From: Treponema sp.
GTDB taxonomy: Bacteria > Spirochaetota > Spirochaetia > Treponematales > Treponemataceae
Length of the DNA: 30,188 nt
Direction of reading: 5' to 3'
NCBI GenBank assembly: GCA_003455655.1
Contig: DMQP01000024.1
Coordinates: 1-30,188, forward strand
Shown here: positions 1 through 7,599 of the stretch, in pieces
How the letters are laid out: every line of letters starts with the position of its first letter
Numbering within the stretch: position 1 is the stretch's first letter
Translations under genes and position numbers: made by a program
Notes under the pieces: generated by a model
Told to the model about the DNA's origin: nothing
Seen by the model: only the letters and a program-made list of their open reading frames with translations
Databases searched by the model: none

Positions 1-1116
1 AATTCTTATTTTAAGTAATGGATTTTGCTGAGCACGAAGAGAAAGCTCTTTTGCAACAGAAGCAAAACGTTTTTCGCTAAGCATTATCACATCAACTCCA
101 CTTAGTAAAGCTTTTTCCGCTGCATCAAGGGGAGCATATCCATTCTTTTTAAGAGCTGCCATAAAAATATCATCACTTAAAACAAGTCCGTTAAAGCCAA
201 GTTCTTCACGAAGTTTTGTCTGAACCCAATAGTCACTCAAACAAGCGGGAGTTTTTGCATCAGGAAGAGAGACTCTCGCATGTGACATAAGGACTGCAGA
301 AACAGGTGTTGTTTTTATTAACACTTCAAAAGATTGAATAAGTCTTTGTATTTCTTCTTCTGAGGTAACGAAAATTTCTGGTAAACCCGAATGAGGATCA
401 ATGTTTGTGTTGCCAGGAAAATGTTTTAAAACCGAAAGCACACCATTTTGTTCATAAGCCTTTATGCAAGAACGTGCACACTCAATCACCTTTTCAAGGG
501 AACCGTAACTACGCGTATCTAAAAATTGTGCGTTATCTTCTGTTTCAACTTCAGCAACAGGAGCAAGATTCATAGTAATGCCTAAAAGCCGCAACTGTTT
601 TGCTTGACTGTCATACAAATAAAAAGCTTCTTGTTCATTTGTATTTTCTGAAACACGTTTTGCAGAAGGTAAAGTACTGGTTAGAGAACGCAAACGGTTA
701 ACATAACCACCTTCTTGGTCGAGTGCAACATAAGGGTAAGACTGTATATTGTGTAAAGCGCAGTATTCATAGATTGAATCTATATAAGAAATAAAGCCTT
801 CATCTGAATCAGCTATATTGAACGAAAACAAAAGACAACCACCAGGCACAAGATCTGTATCTTCATACTTTTCTAATGCAGTATATTTTTTGTCGCCTTC
901 AATGCTCACTAAAAACAAAAGCCCCATTCGTTCTGCTTCACTAAGAGAATCAAGATATACACTGAGGGCATGTTCTTTGGCAAGACGTTCAGTTTCTTTA
1001 CGTTGCAATTCTAATTCTTCTGCTGTTGGTCCTTCAGCAAGAGCTGGCTCTTTTGCTCTACAAGATACAGCAAGCAGTAAGAACAAAAACATACAGATCC
1101 AATACAAATGCTTCAT
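1..1116 (-). CDS. Glycoside hydrolase family 3 beta-N-acetylhexosaminidase (NagZ-like) lipoprotein, 3' part cut by window edge
   Basis: 372 codons are open from the ATG at 1116 to the window edge; the C-terminus is missing. The N-terminus is a lipoprotein signal: Lys-His, a Leu/Phe-rich core, then LAVSC, with Cys19 as the probable lipidated residue. The body reads as GH3 of the NagZ type: KHFPGN around His232, an IDPHS motif (Asp240, His242) matching the NagZ catalytic Asp-His loop, and VLSDDIFM (Asp315/Asp316), where the family has its nucleophile. NagZ enzymes remove terminal N-acetylglucosamine from peptidoglycan fragments or other glycans; a lipid anchor would put this one at the periplasmic face of a membrane, unlike the cytoplasmic NagZ of E. 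coli. It is divergent from the SDR gene. No Shine-Dalgarno precedes the start, and a TATACT box lies 7 bases upstream. Family call firm; exact substrate inferred. Confidence 0.85.
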   Translation of the reverse strand, partial: MKHLYWICMFLFLLLAVSCRAKEPALAEGPTAEELELQRKETERLAKEHALSVYLDSLSEAERMGLLFLVSIEGDKKYTALEKYEDTDLVPGGCLLFSFNIADSDEGFISYIDSIYEYCALHNIQSYPYVALDQEGGYVNRLRSLTSTLPSAKRVSENTNEQEAFYLYDSQAKQLRLLGITMNLAPVAEVETEDNAQFLDTRSYGSLEKVIECARSCIKAYEQNGVLSVLKHFPGNTNIDPHSGLPEIFVTSEEEIQRLIQSFEVLIKTTPVSAVLMSHARVSLPDAKTPACLSDYWVQTKLREELGFNGLVLSDDIFMAALKKNGYAPLDAAEKALLSGVDVIMLSEKRFASVAKELSLRAQQNPLLKIRI

Positions 1117-1163
1117 GAACTCAAGTATAGCACAGGAAGGCTTGAGTATGCTATACTAAAGGC
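1117..1163. promoter_or_regulatory. Divergent back-to-back promoters with mirrored extended -10 boxes
   Basis: The 47-base gap between the GH3 and SDR genes contains TGCTATACT on the plus strand (1149-1157) and the same nine bases on the minus strand (plus-strand AGTATAGCA, 1124-1132), a perfect inverted repeat with a 16-base centre. Each is an extended -10 (TGn + TATACT). The hexamers end 6 bases before the SDR ATG and 7 bases before the GH3 ATG, so transcripts should start at or next to the start codons. No TTGACA-like -35 is evident on either side. The core promoter of one gene covers the -10 of the other. A second inverted pair, CTCAAG/CTTGAG (1120-1125, 1141-1146), lies in the same gap. 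Confidence 0.6.
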
Positions 1164-2096
1164 ATGAAGAAAATCATCATTGTAACCGGTGCATCAAGCG
1201 GTATGGGCGTGTGTTTTGCAAAACAACTTGCTTTAGAGAGCGCTCAGTTTAGAGAAAAAGCAATTATATATGCTGCAAGTGGAAACGAAAAAGAAAGTTT
1301 ACGTTGGGAAGAAAAAGCTGCAGATGAACTGTGGCTTGTTGCGCGAAGAAGAGACAGACTTGAAGCCCTGGCTAAAGAAATAAACGCTTGCGGTGATGAC
1401 ATGCAAGAAGAAAGTAAAGCAAATGAATTTGCTAAAGGACAACGCCTTTACCCCACAGCACGAGCTGTCCAAGCAGACTTATGTGGGCAAAAAGGAGCTT
1501 TAGAGTTTAAAAAATATTTAGATGCAGAAGAATTTGCAACCCGTTCTGTTGGTGGCATGCACATTAGCGTTTTAGTAAACAACGCAGGCTTTGGCACATA
1601 CGGTCCTTTCGAAAACACCGATACCATCCGCGAAATGGAAATGATAGACACAGACTGCACTTCTCTTACTGGTATAACAGGCTTTGCCCTTCCCTACATG
1701 CACGAAGGTTCTCGAATCATCAACACAGCATCGCTTGCTTCATACATGCCTTTGGGAAACTTTGCAGTCTACGGAGCATGCAAGGCATATGTTCTTAGTT
1801 TTTCTGTTGCACTTGCCGCAGAACTAAAAGACAGAGGCATTAGTGTTACGGCAATGTGTCCAGGACCAGTAAGCACAGAGTTTGCAGCAGTTGCTTCTCG
1901 TGGTGCACGCAAAGCAGTAAAGCATGGACTTTCTCCAGAAAAAACAGTCGCTCACTGTCTTAAAAAATCACGCAAAGGAAAGCACTATGCTCTTATGGCT
2001 TTCAAGTGGAAGTTTAAAGCATTTGCAAGTACTTTTGTTCCACGCTATGCAGGAGCATGGTTTACTTACCGCTTCTGTCCACGCCCCAGCAACTAA
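1164..2096 (+). CDS. Short-chain dehydrogenase/reductase (SDR) with a long insertion
   Basis: 310 aa. Classical SDR signs: nucleotide-binding TGASSGMG (residues 8-15), NNAG (139-142), catalytic Ser190, and Tyr203-x-x-x-Lys207, followed by the CPGPVST segment typical after the active site. The arginines after strand beta2 (ARRRDR, about 60-65) suggest NADP(H) preference. Two things are odd: an insertion of about 28 residues (roughly 26-54) between the first helix and strand beta2, and Asp at 164 where many SDRs have the helix alpha-F Asn. The family is usually near 250 aa, so the insertions explain the length. No Shine-Dalgarno precedes the ATG; TATACT ends 6 bases before it. The substrate cannot be read from the sequence. 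Confidence 0.88.
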   Translation: MKKIIIVTGASSGMGVCFAKQLALESAQFREKAIIYAASGNEKESLRWEEKAADELWLVARRRDRLEALAKEINACGDDMQEESKANEFAKGQRLYPTARAVQADLCGQKGALEFKKYLDAEEFATRSVGGMHISVLVNNAGFGTYGPFENTDTIREMEMIDTDCTSLTGITGFALPYMHEGSRIINTASLASYMPLGNFAVYGACKAYVLSFSVALAAELKDRGISVTAMCPGPVSTEFAAVASRGARKAVKHGLSPEKTVAHCLKKSRKGKHYALMAFKWKFKAFASTFVPRYAGAWFTYRFCPRPSN

Positions 2097-2108
2097 AAGT
2101 AGTTTTGC

Positions 2109-2124
2109 TTACATCGAGATGTAA
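2109..2124. repeat. 16-base inverted repeat downstream of the SDR gene
   Basis: TTACATC-GA-GATGTAA lies 12 bases after the SDR stop and about 30 bases before the -35 of the next gene. It could form a short hairpin but is not followed by a U-run, so it is a weak terminator candidate. It could equally be a protein-binding site for the pncB promoter. The rest of the 104-base gap (2097-2200) holds only the pncB promoter and its palindrome. Confidence 0.4.
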
Positions 2125-2154
2125 AGTTGCCTTTCACAATTAAAAGCTGAATTC

Positions 2155-2183
2155 TTGCATTTTATGCTTTAAAGCAATACAAT
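2155..2183 (+). promoter_or_regulatory. Sigma-70-type promoter of pncB with palindrome in the spacer
   Basis: TTGCAT (2155-2160), 17-base spacer, TACAAT (2178-2183); transcription would start near 2190, just before the AGAGGA Shine-Dalgarno of the next gene. Inside the spacer is a perfect 12-base palindrome, TGCTTTAAAGCA (2165-2176), where a bound repressor would block RNA polymerase. Confidence 0.7.
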
Positions 2184-2200
2184 ACACAAAGAGGAATTCT

Positions 2201-3655
2201 ATGGCAGAAAAAGATATGATTACAAGTGCATTGTTCACTGACTTTTATGAACTTACTATGGCACAAGGCTACTGGAAGCAGAACATGAATCAAGAAGTTG
2301 TGTTTGACATGTTCTTTAGACGACAACCCTTTAACGGTGGTTTTTCTGTATTTGCAGGAATAGAAACACTGCTTGATGTTCTTACTGAATTTTCTTTCAG
2401 CGCAGATGACATAGCTTATTTGAAGGAACAGGGAATTTTTGAACAGGGATTTCTTGATTACTTAAAAGATTTCCGCTTTACCGGAGATTTGTATTCGTTT
2501 GAAGAAGGCTCTCTTATTTTCCCACAGGAACCTATTATTCGTATTCATGCTAATCTCATTGAAGCACAAATTCTTGAAGGCTTAGTTTTAAACCACTGTA
2601 ACTTCCAAAGTCTAATTGCAACAAAAACAGCACGTGTTTGGCTTGCAAGTAAAAAAGGTTCTATTATGGAGTTTGGACTTCGCAGAGCACAAGGTCCAGA
2701 CGGAGCAATGAGTGCAACAAGAGCCGCCTACATTGGTGGTGCTGCAGGAACAAGCAACACACTGGCAGGAAAACGATTTGGCATTCCTGTTATGGGAACA
2801 ATGGCTCACTCATGGATTATGTCTTTCCCGTCTGAACTAGAAGCATTTGAAGCTTACGCAAAAATATATCCAGAAAAAACAGTTTTCTTAATTGACACTT
2901 ATGACACTTTAGGAAGCGGAATTAAAAATGCAATTAAAGCAGGAGCAAAACTGGTAGAACAAGGCTACAACTTTGGCGTTCGTCTTGACTCTGGAGACAT
3001 TGCATATCTTTCTGCAGAAGTTCGCAAAGAACTTGACAAAGCAGGATTCCCACAAGCATTTATTTCTGTTTCAAATGAACTTACCGAAGAAATTATTGAA
3101 ACACTTATTCAACAAAATGCTCCTATAGCAAGTTGGGGTGTTGGCACTCACATGGTAACAGGCGGAACAGAATCAAGCTTTACTGGTGTGTACAAACTTG
3201 CTGCCCGTCATGACGCAAAAACTGACACTATGATTCCAGCAATGAAGTTTAGTGACAATCCCGCTAAAAACACAAACCCTGGAATAAAAAATGTATACCG
3301 TCTCTATGATGAAAACGGAATGGCAAAGGCAGACATTCTTGCGCTTACTACTCAAAGCATTGAACCTGGTAAAGAATATCGGTACCATCACCCCATGGTT
3401 GATTACCGTCAGTTTACTTTCAAGGCAGCTTCGGTAAAAGAAATGCTTAAACTCCGTCTTAAAAACGGCAAGCGAACAGAAGAAAGACTCGATGACAAAA
3501 CTCAGTTGGCAAAAAGTCGCGAAACACTTCGTGCTCAGCTTGAAACATTAGACGCCTCGTACAAGCGCATTATCAATCCGCATATTTACAAAGTATCGCT
3601 TACCGAAGAACTTAAAGACCTTAAAGTTGAGTTCATCAAAAAGAATATAAAATAA
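2201..3655 (+). CDS. pncB: Nicotinate phosphoribosyltransferase
   Basis: 484 aa, full length for the bacterial nicotinate phosphoribosyltransferase family. It makes nicotinate mononucleotide from nicotinate and PRPP with ATP, the entry step of the Preiss-Handler NAD salvage route in the cytoplasm. Seen: the N-terminal TDFYELTMAQGYW motif (about residues 9-21), FRRQPFNGGF (39-48), EFGLRRAQGPDGA with the AYIGGAAGTSN loop that follows (about 157-188), GTMAHSW with the His normally phosphorylated by ATP (about 200-206), LIDTYD, and GVRLDSGD in the phosphate-binding barrel. A good Shine-Dalgarno (AGAGGA) lies 6 bases upstream. It has its own promoter and is convergent with the regulator gene; only 10 bases separate the two stops. 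No other NAD gene is in the window. Confidence 0.95.
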   Translation: MAEKDMITSALFTDFYELTMAQGYWKQNMNQEVVFDMFFRRQPFNGGFSVFAGIETLLDVLTEFSFSADDIAYLKEQGIFEQGFLDYLKDFRFTGDLYSFEEGSLIFPQEPIIRIHANLIEAQILEGLVLNHCNFQSLIATKTARVWLASKKGSIMEFGLRRAQGPDGAMSATRAAYIGGAAGTSNTLAGKRFGIPVMGTMAHSWIMSFPSELEAFEAYAKIYPEKTVFLIDTYDTLGSGIKNAIKAGAKLVEQGYNFGVRLDSGDIAYLSAEVRKELDKAGFPQAFISVSNELTEEIIETLIQQNAPIASWGVGTHMVTGGTESSFTGVYKLAARHDAKTDTMIPAMKFSDNPAKNTNPGIKNVYRLYDENGMAKADILALTTQSIEPGKEYRYHHPMVDYRQFTFKAASVKEMLKLRLKNGKRTEERLDDKTQLAKSRETLRAQLETLDASYKRIINPHIYKVSLTEELKDLKVEFIKKNIK

Positions 3656-3665
3656 TTTGTAAGGC

Positions 3666-4445
3666 CTAAACGCACCGTGCATCTTCAAAGAGGTGCCGGT
3701 TGCGCTCAAAGGCTTTGCGTGCTTGTTCATCACGAATATTTAAATCGTGTGGTAGCGTAAAGACCAACTGATATTTTTTCTGACCAATTCTAACAATATC
3801 CATTTCATACATCAATTCAGAACGACAACACTGACGCAAATCGTGTATGTAAGAATAGAGCGTGTTTAGTTTTTTTTCGTCATAACTTCCCCACACATGC
3901 ATACATAATTGTTCAGCAGTAAGTGCATGACCTAAATGATCAAATAACATTTGAAAAAGACGCATCTTTACAGGACCAATCGAATGTAGAATTTGAAATT
4001 GACTACAGTTAAAGTTTTCGTGAGGAAGCATAGCTGCTGGGTTTAGATCGCGCGGAGGATTTATAAGAGAAATGCAAGGAAGTAATTCTGGCGAAGAAAT
4101 AATTTGATTTATCTGCTTACACAAAAGCACAAAGTCTTCATTATGCGAAGCATTTTGTTTACACCAAAAGTCAATTCGTTCGTCTTCTTGCGGAAAAGGA
4201 TGATTGTAAAAAATAACATTTTGATTAAACGAATGTTCTTTCAAGTATGCAAATATATTAAATGAATGGTGATCGAAAAAGCTAAAATCTATGAGCAAAA
4301 CATGCACTGACTTTTTACAAGAAGAAAGTGTTTGAAAAAACGTTTTTTCTGTTGTACAAACCGTTGCAATATGACCACAAGTTTTTAATCTGTCTGCCAT
4401 AAAGTCACATACAGATTTTTGTCGTGTTAAAAACAAAAGAACCAT
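3666..4445 (-). CDS. Degenerate OmpR-type response regulator (pseudo-receiver plus winged helix)
   Basis: 259 aa from ATG 4445. An in-frame GTG at 4454 would add three residues, but GGGTGGGGG is better spaced for the ATG. The C-terminal half (about 150-240) resembles the OmpR/PhoB winged helix: a helix with VKMRLFQMLF, then LTAEQLCMHVWG, then the recognition-helix region with YSYIHDLRQ. The N-terminal half has receiver-like strand and helix spacing, and VLLIDFSFFD holds an Asp (residue 53) at the phosphorylation position. The acidic pair after strand 1, the Thr/Ser and the conserved Lys are not visible, so normal phosphorylation seems unlikely. It lies 21 bases after mutS, likely the last gene of the tamB operon. 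No kinase gene is nearby. DNA binding is likely; targets and signal are unknown. Confidence 0.7.
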   Translation of the reverse strand: MVLLFLTRQKSVCDFMADRLKTCGHIATVCTTEKTFFQTLSSCKKSVHVLLIDFSFFDHHSFNIFAYLKEHSFNQNVIFYNHPFPQEDERIDFWCKQNASHNEDFVLLCKQINQIISSPELLPCISLINPPRDLNPAAMLPHENFNCSQFQILHSIGPVKMRLFQMLFDHLGHALTAEQLCMHVWGSYDEKKLNTLYSYIHDLRQCCRSELMYEMDIVRIGQKKYQLVFTLPHDLNIRDEQARKAFERNRHLFEDARCV

Positions 4446-4466
4446 AACCCCCACCCTTTTTTGAGT

Positions 4467-7046
4467 TTACTGTCCTGACAAAGATTTTTTCCATCGCGAC
4501 ACTAACTGCAAAGCCGCAAGCGGTGTCATGTTGTCTGTATCGCATGAAAGAATTTCGTCTAAAATCATTTCTTCATCACTAAAAAGAGCACCGGTAAGAG
4601 ACTGTTGTGTTTTTTCTGTTGAAAGCGGAAGAGCAGCAATAGGCCTATCATCTGCATCTTGTTGAATATGAGCTAGAATGTCACGAGCTCTGTTTACTAC
4701 CGCAGAAGGAAGACCTGCAAGACGAGCAACATGAATACCATAAGAGTTTTGACTTGCGCCCTGTATAACTTTTCGCAAAAAGACAACATCATTTCCATTT
4801 TCGTCAACAGCCATGCACAACTGAATTAAGTGTTCATGTTCTAAGCGGGTTAATTCATGATAGTGAGTTGCAAATAATGTTTTACACTGAATGTGATTCA
4901 AAAGCCATTCACTTACTGCCCATGCAATCGAAAGACCATCTTCCGTACTGGTTCCTCGACCTACTTCATCCATAATTACTAAAGAACGGTCTGTTGCTGA
5001 ATGAAGTATACGAGCAGTTTCTGTCATTTCAACCAAAAAGGTAGATTCTCCACGCGCAAGATTGTCGCTTGCACCAACACGACAAAAGATGCGGTCTACA
5101 ATTCCAATATGTGCTTTTGTTGCAGGAACATAAGAGCCTGTTTGTGCAAGTAAAGCAATAAGAGCATTTTGTCTAAGGAAGGTACTCTTACCTGCCATGT
5201 TCGGTCCAGTTATGAGAGCAAAGGCAGCACTGTCATCTGACTGGCACAAGAGCAAATCGTTAGGAACAAATTCTCCGCCGGGTAGATGCGCTTCTACAAC
5301 AGGATGTCTTCCTTGTGTAATGTCAAAAATTCTTGATTGATCTACAAGCGGACGAACCCAATTATTTTTTGCAGCACACTGAGCAAAAGAAGATGTTACA
5401 TCTATGTATGCAATTTCGTGAGCTGTTTGTCGCAAGTATGAAACATATTCTTTTAGCGTGTTTCTAACCTGAACAAAAAGATCTCGCTCTAATTCCAAAA
5501 TTTTTGTACCACTTTCGTTAAGAGAAGCTTCTAATTCCTGAAGTTTTTGTGTGGTATAACGGTCTGCATTTACTAAAGTGCGGCGCATAATAAAATGCTC
5601 GGGAACTTTTGAAAGCTTTCCTTTGGTAACTTCAATAAAGTAGCCCATATTGCCACTTTGTTTTACCCGAAGATTTGCTATACCAGTACGATTGCGTTCT
5701 TCTTCAACATACTGTTCAAGAATTTCTGAAAAATTGTCATGAACTTGATGCCAGTGATCTAGTTCTTCAGACCAATGAGGCTTAATAATATGTCCTTCTG
5801 TAAGAGAAGTTGACGGGTCATCAAGAATTGCATTTTGTATAAGTTCAATTATTTTTTGAGCAGAAGCAACATCAAGTGTCTGTACAGGAAGCAAAGCTTG
5901 AACTTCGATCCACTTTTGCAAACTGGCACGCAAAGCTTGTAAGTCTTTTGCATGAGCACGGTCCATAGCAATACGACAAGCAAGACGTTCTACATCAAGA
6001 ATTCCATCTAAGCGTTCACGGATTTTTTTTAGGAGCGCACGATCTTCAAAAAAGATTTGCACTTGATTTTGTCGCGACTGAATTGCAGCTAAATCGGTAA
6101 GAGGAAAATGCAGCCACTGTCTAACCATACGACTGCCCATTGCTGTGCAGGTACAGTCAACACATTCAAGCAGTGTAAATTGAGATGAACCGTCACGAAG
6201 ATTGTAAGTAATTTCCAAATTACGACGAGACGAGTCATCAATCATAACATATTGACTGTCGTTATATACGGTAATTGATTCAACATGAGCAGAAGAAGCA
6301 TTTGTTGTTTTTTGCAAGTAATCTAACAAAAATGCTGCTGGCGGAACTTCAGGAGATTCTTTAGTAAGTGAAAAAGAACTAAGCGTTGCTGTCTTAAACT
6401 GTTCAAGCAATTTTTTATAAGCAAGATCAACATTGAAGTTCCAGTCTGGATAGTAAGAAACAGAAAGATTGGGTTGAGTAGCTAAGACCGTTTGCACAAG
6501 AGAATTTTGTTTGAGGGAATCAGGAAGCAAGAGTTCCCTAGGCATACAGCGACCTAACTCTTTTGCAAATTGTTCTGAAAGATCTTGGGAAGAAAAATGT
6601 GTTGCTTTAAAATCACCTGTGGTAACATCTATGTAAGAAAAGCCTGCTTGACTTTGGTGAACCCAAAAAGATGCAAGGAAGTTATTTCTTCCGCCATCAA
6701 GATATTCGCTTTCAACAGCTGTTCCTGGTGTAATTATCTCTACAACTTCTCGGCGGGTAAGACCTTTTCCGGGTTTAGCAATTTCTCCCACTTGTTCACA
6801 GATGGCAATTTTTTTTCCTAAGCGCAAAAGACGAGCAATATACACTTTTGCAGCATGATAGGGAATGCCGCACATAGGTTTGTCTGCTCTGTGGGTAAGC
6901 GTTAAGTTGAGGAGACGCGACACTTCAACGGCATCGTCTCCAAACATTTCGTAAAAATCGCCCAGTCTAAAAAAAAGCACTTCGTTTGCATGTTGTGCTT
7001 TTATGCTCTGGTACTGTGCAATCAGTGGGGTGTCGTTTTCTGCCAT
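4467..7046 (-). CDS. mutS: DNA mismatch repair protein MutS
   Basis: 859 aa, the usual length. MutS dimers recognise mismatches and small loops, then signal MutL by ATP-driven sliding. Seen: mismatch-reading GDFYEMF with Phe31-x-Glu33, connector and clamp regions, Walker A TGPNMAGKST (613-622, Lys620), Walker B LVIMDEVGRGTST (Asp693-Glu694), and FATHYHEL. The C-terminal dimerisation tail is present. It lies 17 bases downstream of skp on the same strand and continues the operon. Codon use looks like its neighbours. The same bamA-skp-mutS order is known from Treponema pallidum. A mutL is not in the window. Confidence 0.97.
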   Translation of the reverse strand: MAENDTPLIAQYQSIKAQHANEVLFFRLGDFYEMFGDDAVEVSRLLNLTLTHRADKPMCGIPYHAAKVYIARLLRLGKKIAICEQVGEIAKPGKGLTRREVVEIITPGTAVESEYLDGGRNNFLASFWVHQSQAGFSYIDVTTGDFKATHFSSQDLSEQFAKELGRCMPRELLLPDSLKQNSLVQTVLATQPNLSVSYYPDWNFNVDLAYKKLLEQFKTATLSSFSLTKESPEVPPAAFLLDYLQKTTNASSAHVESITVYNDSQYVMIDDSSRRNLEITYNLRDGSSQFTLLECVDCTCTAMGSRMVRQWLHFPLTDLAAIQSRQNQVQIFFEDRALLKKIRERLDGILDVERLACRIAMDRAHAKDLQALRASLQKWIEVQALLPVQTLDVASAQKIIELIQNAILDDPSTSLTEGHIIKPHWSEELDHWHQVHDNFSEILEQYVEEERNRTGIANLRVKQSGNMGYFIEVTKGKLSKVPEHFIMRRTLVNADRYTTQKLQELEASLNESGTKILELERDLFVQVRNTLKEYVSYLRQTAHEIAYIDVTSSFAQCAAKNNWVRPLVDQSRIFDITQGRHPVVEAHLPGGEFVPNDLLLCQSDDSAAFALITGPNMAGKSTFLRQNALIALLAQTGSYVPATKAHIGIVDRIFCRVGASDNLARGESTFLVEMTETARILHSATDRSLVIMDEVGRGTSTEDGLSIAWAVSEWLLNHIQCKTLFATHYHELTRLEHEHLIQLCMAVDENGNDVVFLRKVIQGASQNSYGIHVARLAGLPSAVVNRARDILAHIQQDADDRPIAALPLSTEKTQQSLTGALFSDEEMILDEILSCDTDNMTPLAALQLVSRWKKSLSGQ

Positions 7047-7063
7047 TCCCTTACCTGCACAAC

Positions 7064-7588
7064 TTACAAGCCTAAGCGCGAAATAACTTCGTCTGTTATA
7101 TCAACTGATGTACTGTACCACAAAATCATATTTGACTGCTGCAAGCTCAATACCATACTGTATCCACCACCTTCAGCAATTTTTTCTATAACTTCATACA
7201 GCTTCTGATAGAATTCATCATTATCTTCAAGAGATGATTTAAGCGCTTCAAGTTCAGCATTTTTTGCATTTACATACTCACGCAAATATTCTGTTCGTTT
7301 AGTAATTTGTGTTTGCAATTTAAGAGCATTTGTGCTGTCATCGTTGCGTTCGTATTCAAGCTGACGGTCGTGCATCTGCTGAATTTCGGCAGTAATGCGG
7401 GCAACTTCGTCTTTAAACTCCTGACGCTTGCGTTCAAAGTTACGAACCTGAACTGAATCGCGGTAATAAGACTGATACACACGGCTTGTATCAACAACAG
7501 CAAATTTTGTAATCTGCTGAGCAAAGGCACCACATACAGAACAAGCTAAAAGTGAAGCAATAACAATCAGTTTTCGTACAGTTTTCAT
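7064..7588 (-). CDS. skp: Periplasmic chaperone Skp/OmpH
   Basis: 174 aa. A signal peptide (MKTVRKL, hydrophobic stretch, then AFAQ with likely cleavage near residue 24) is followed by FAVVDTSRVYQSY, which matches the Skp core strand. A long charged coiled-coil stretch (about 45-135) forms the tentacle-like helices, and a C-terminal strand segment returns to the core. Skp trimers hold unfolded outer-membrane proteins in the periplasm on their way to BamA. The start has TAGGAG 8 bases upstream. It lies 11 bases after bamA, the standard pairing. In spirochaetes the gene is often annotated ompH. Confidence 0.9.
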   Translation of the reverse strand: MKTVRKLIVIASLLACSVCGAFAQQITKFAVVDTSRVYQSYYRDSVQVRNFERKRQEFKDEVARITAEIQQMHDRQLEYERNDDSTNALKLQTQITKRTEYLREYVNAKNAELEALKSSLEDNDEFYQKLYEVIEKIAEGGGYSMVLSLQQSNMILWYSTSVDITDEVISRLGL

Positions 7589-7599
7589 AAGTCTAACTC

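Noticed and set aside
818..1159. Open frame of 113 codons on the plus strand
   Set aside because: It lies opposite the GH3 lipoprotein gene, whose motifs are clear, and shows no recognisable protein features.
2109..2124. Rho-independent terminator of the SDR gene
   Set aside because: The inverted repeat is AT-rich and is not followed by a U-run; I keep it only as an inverted repeat.
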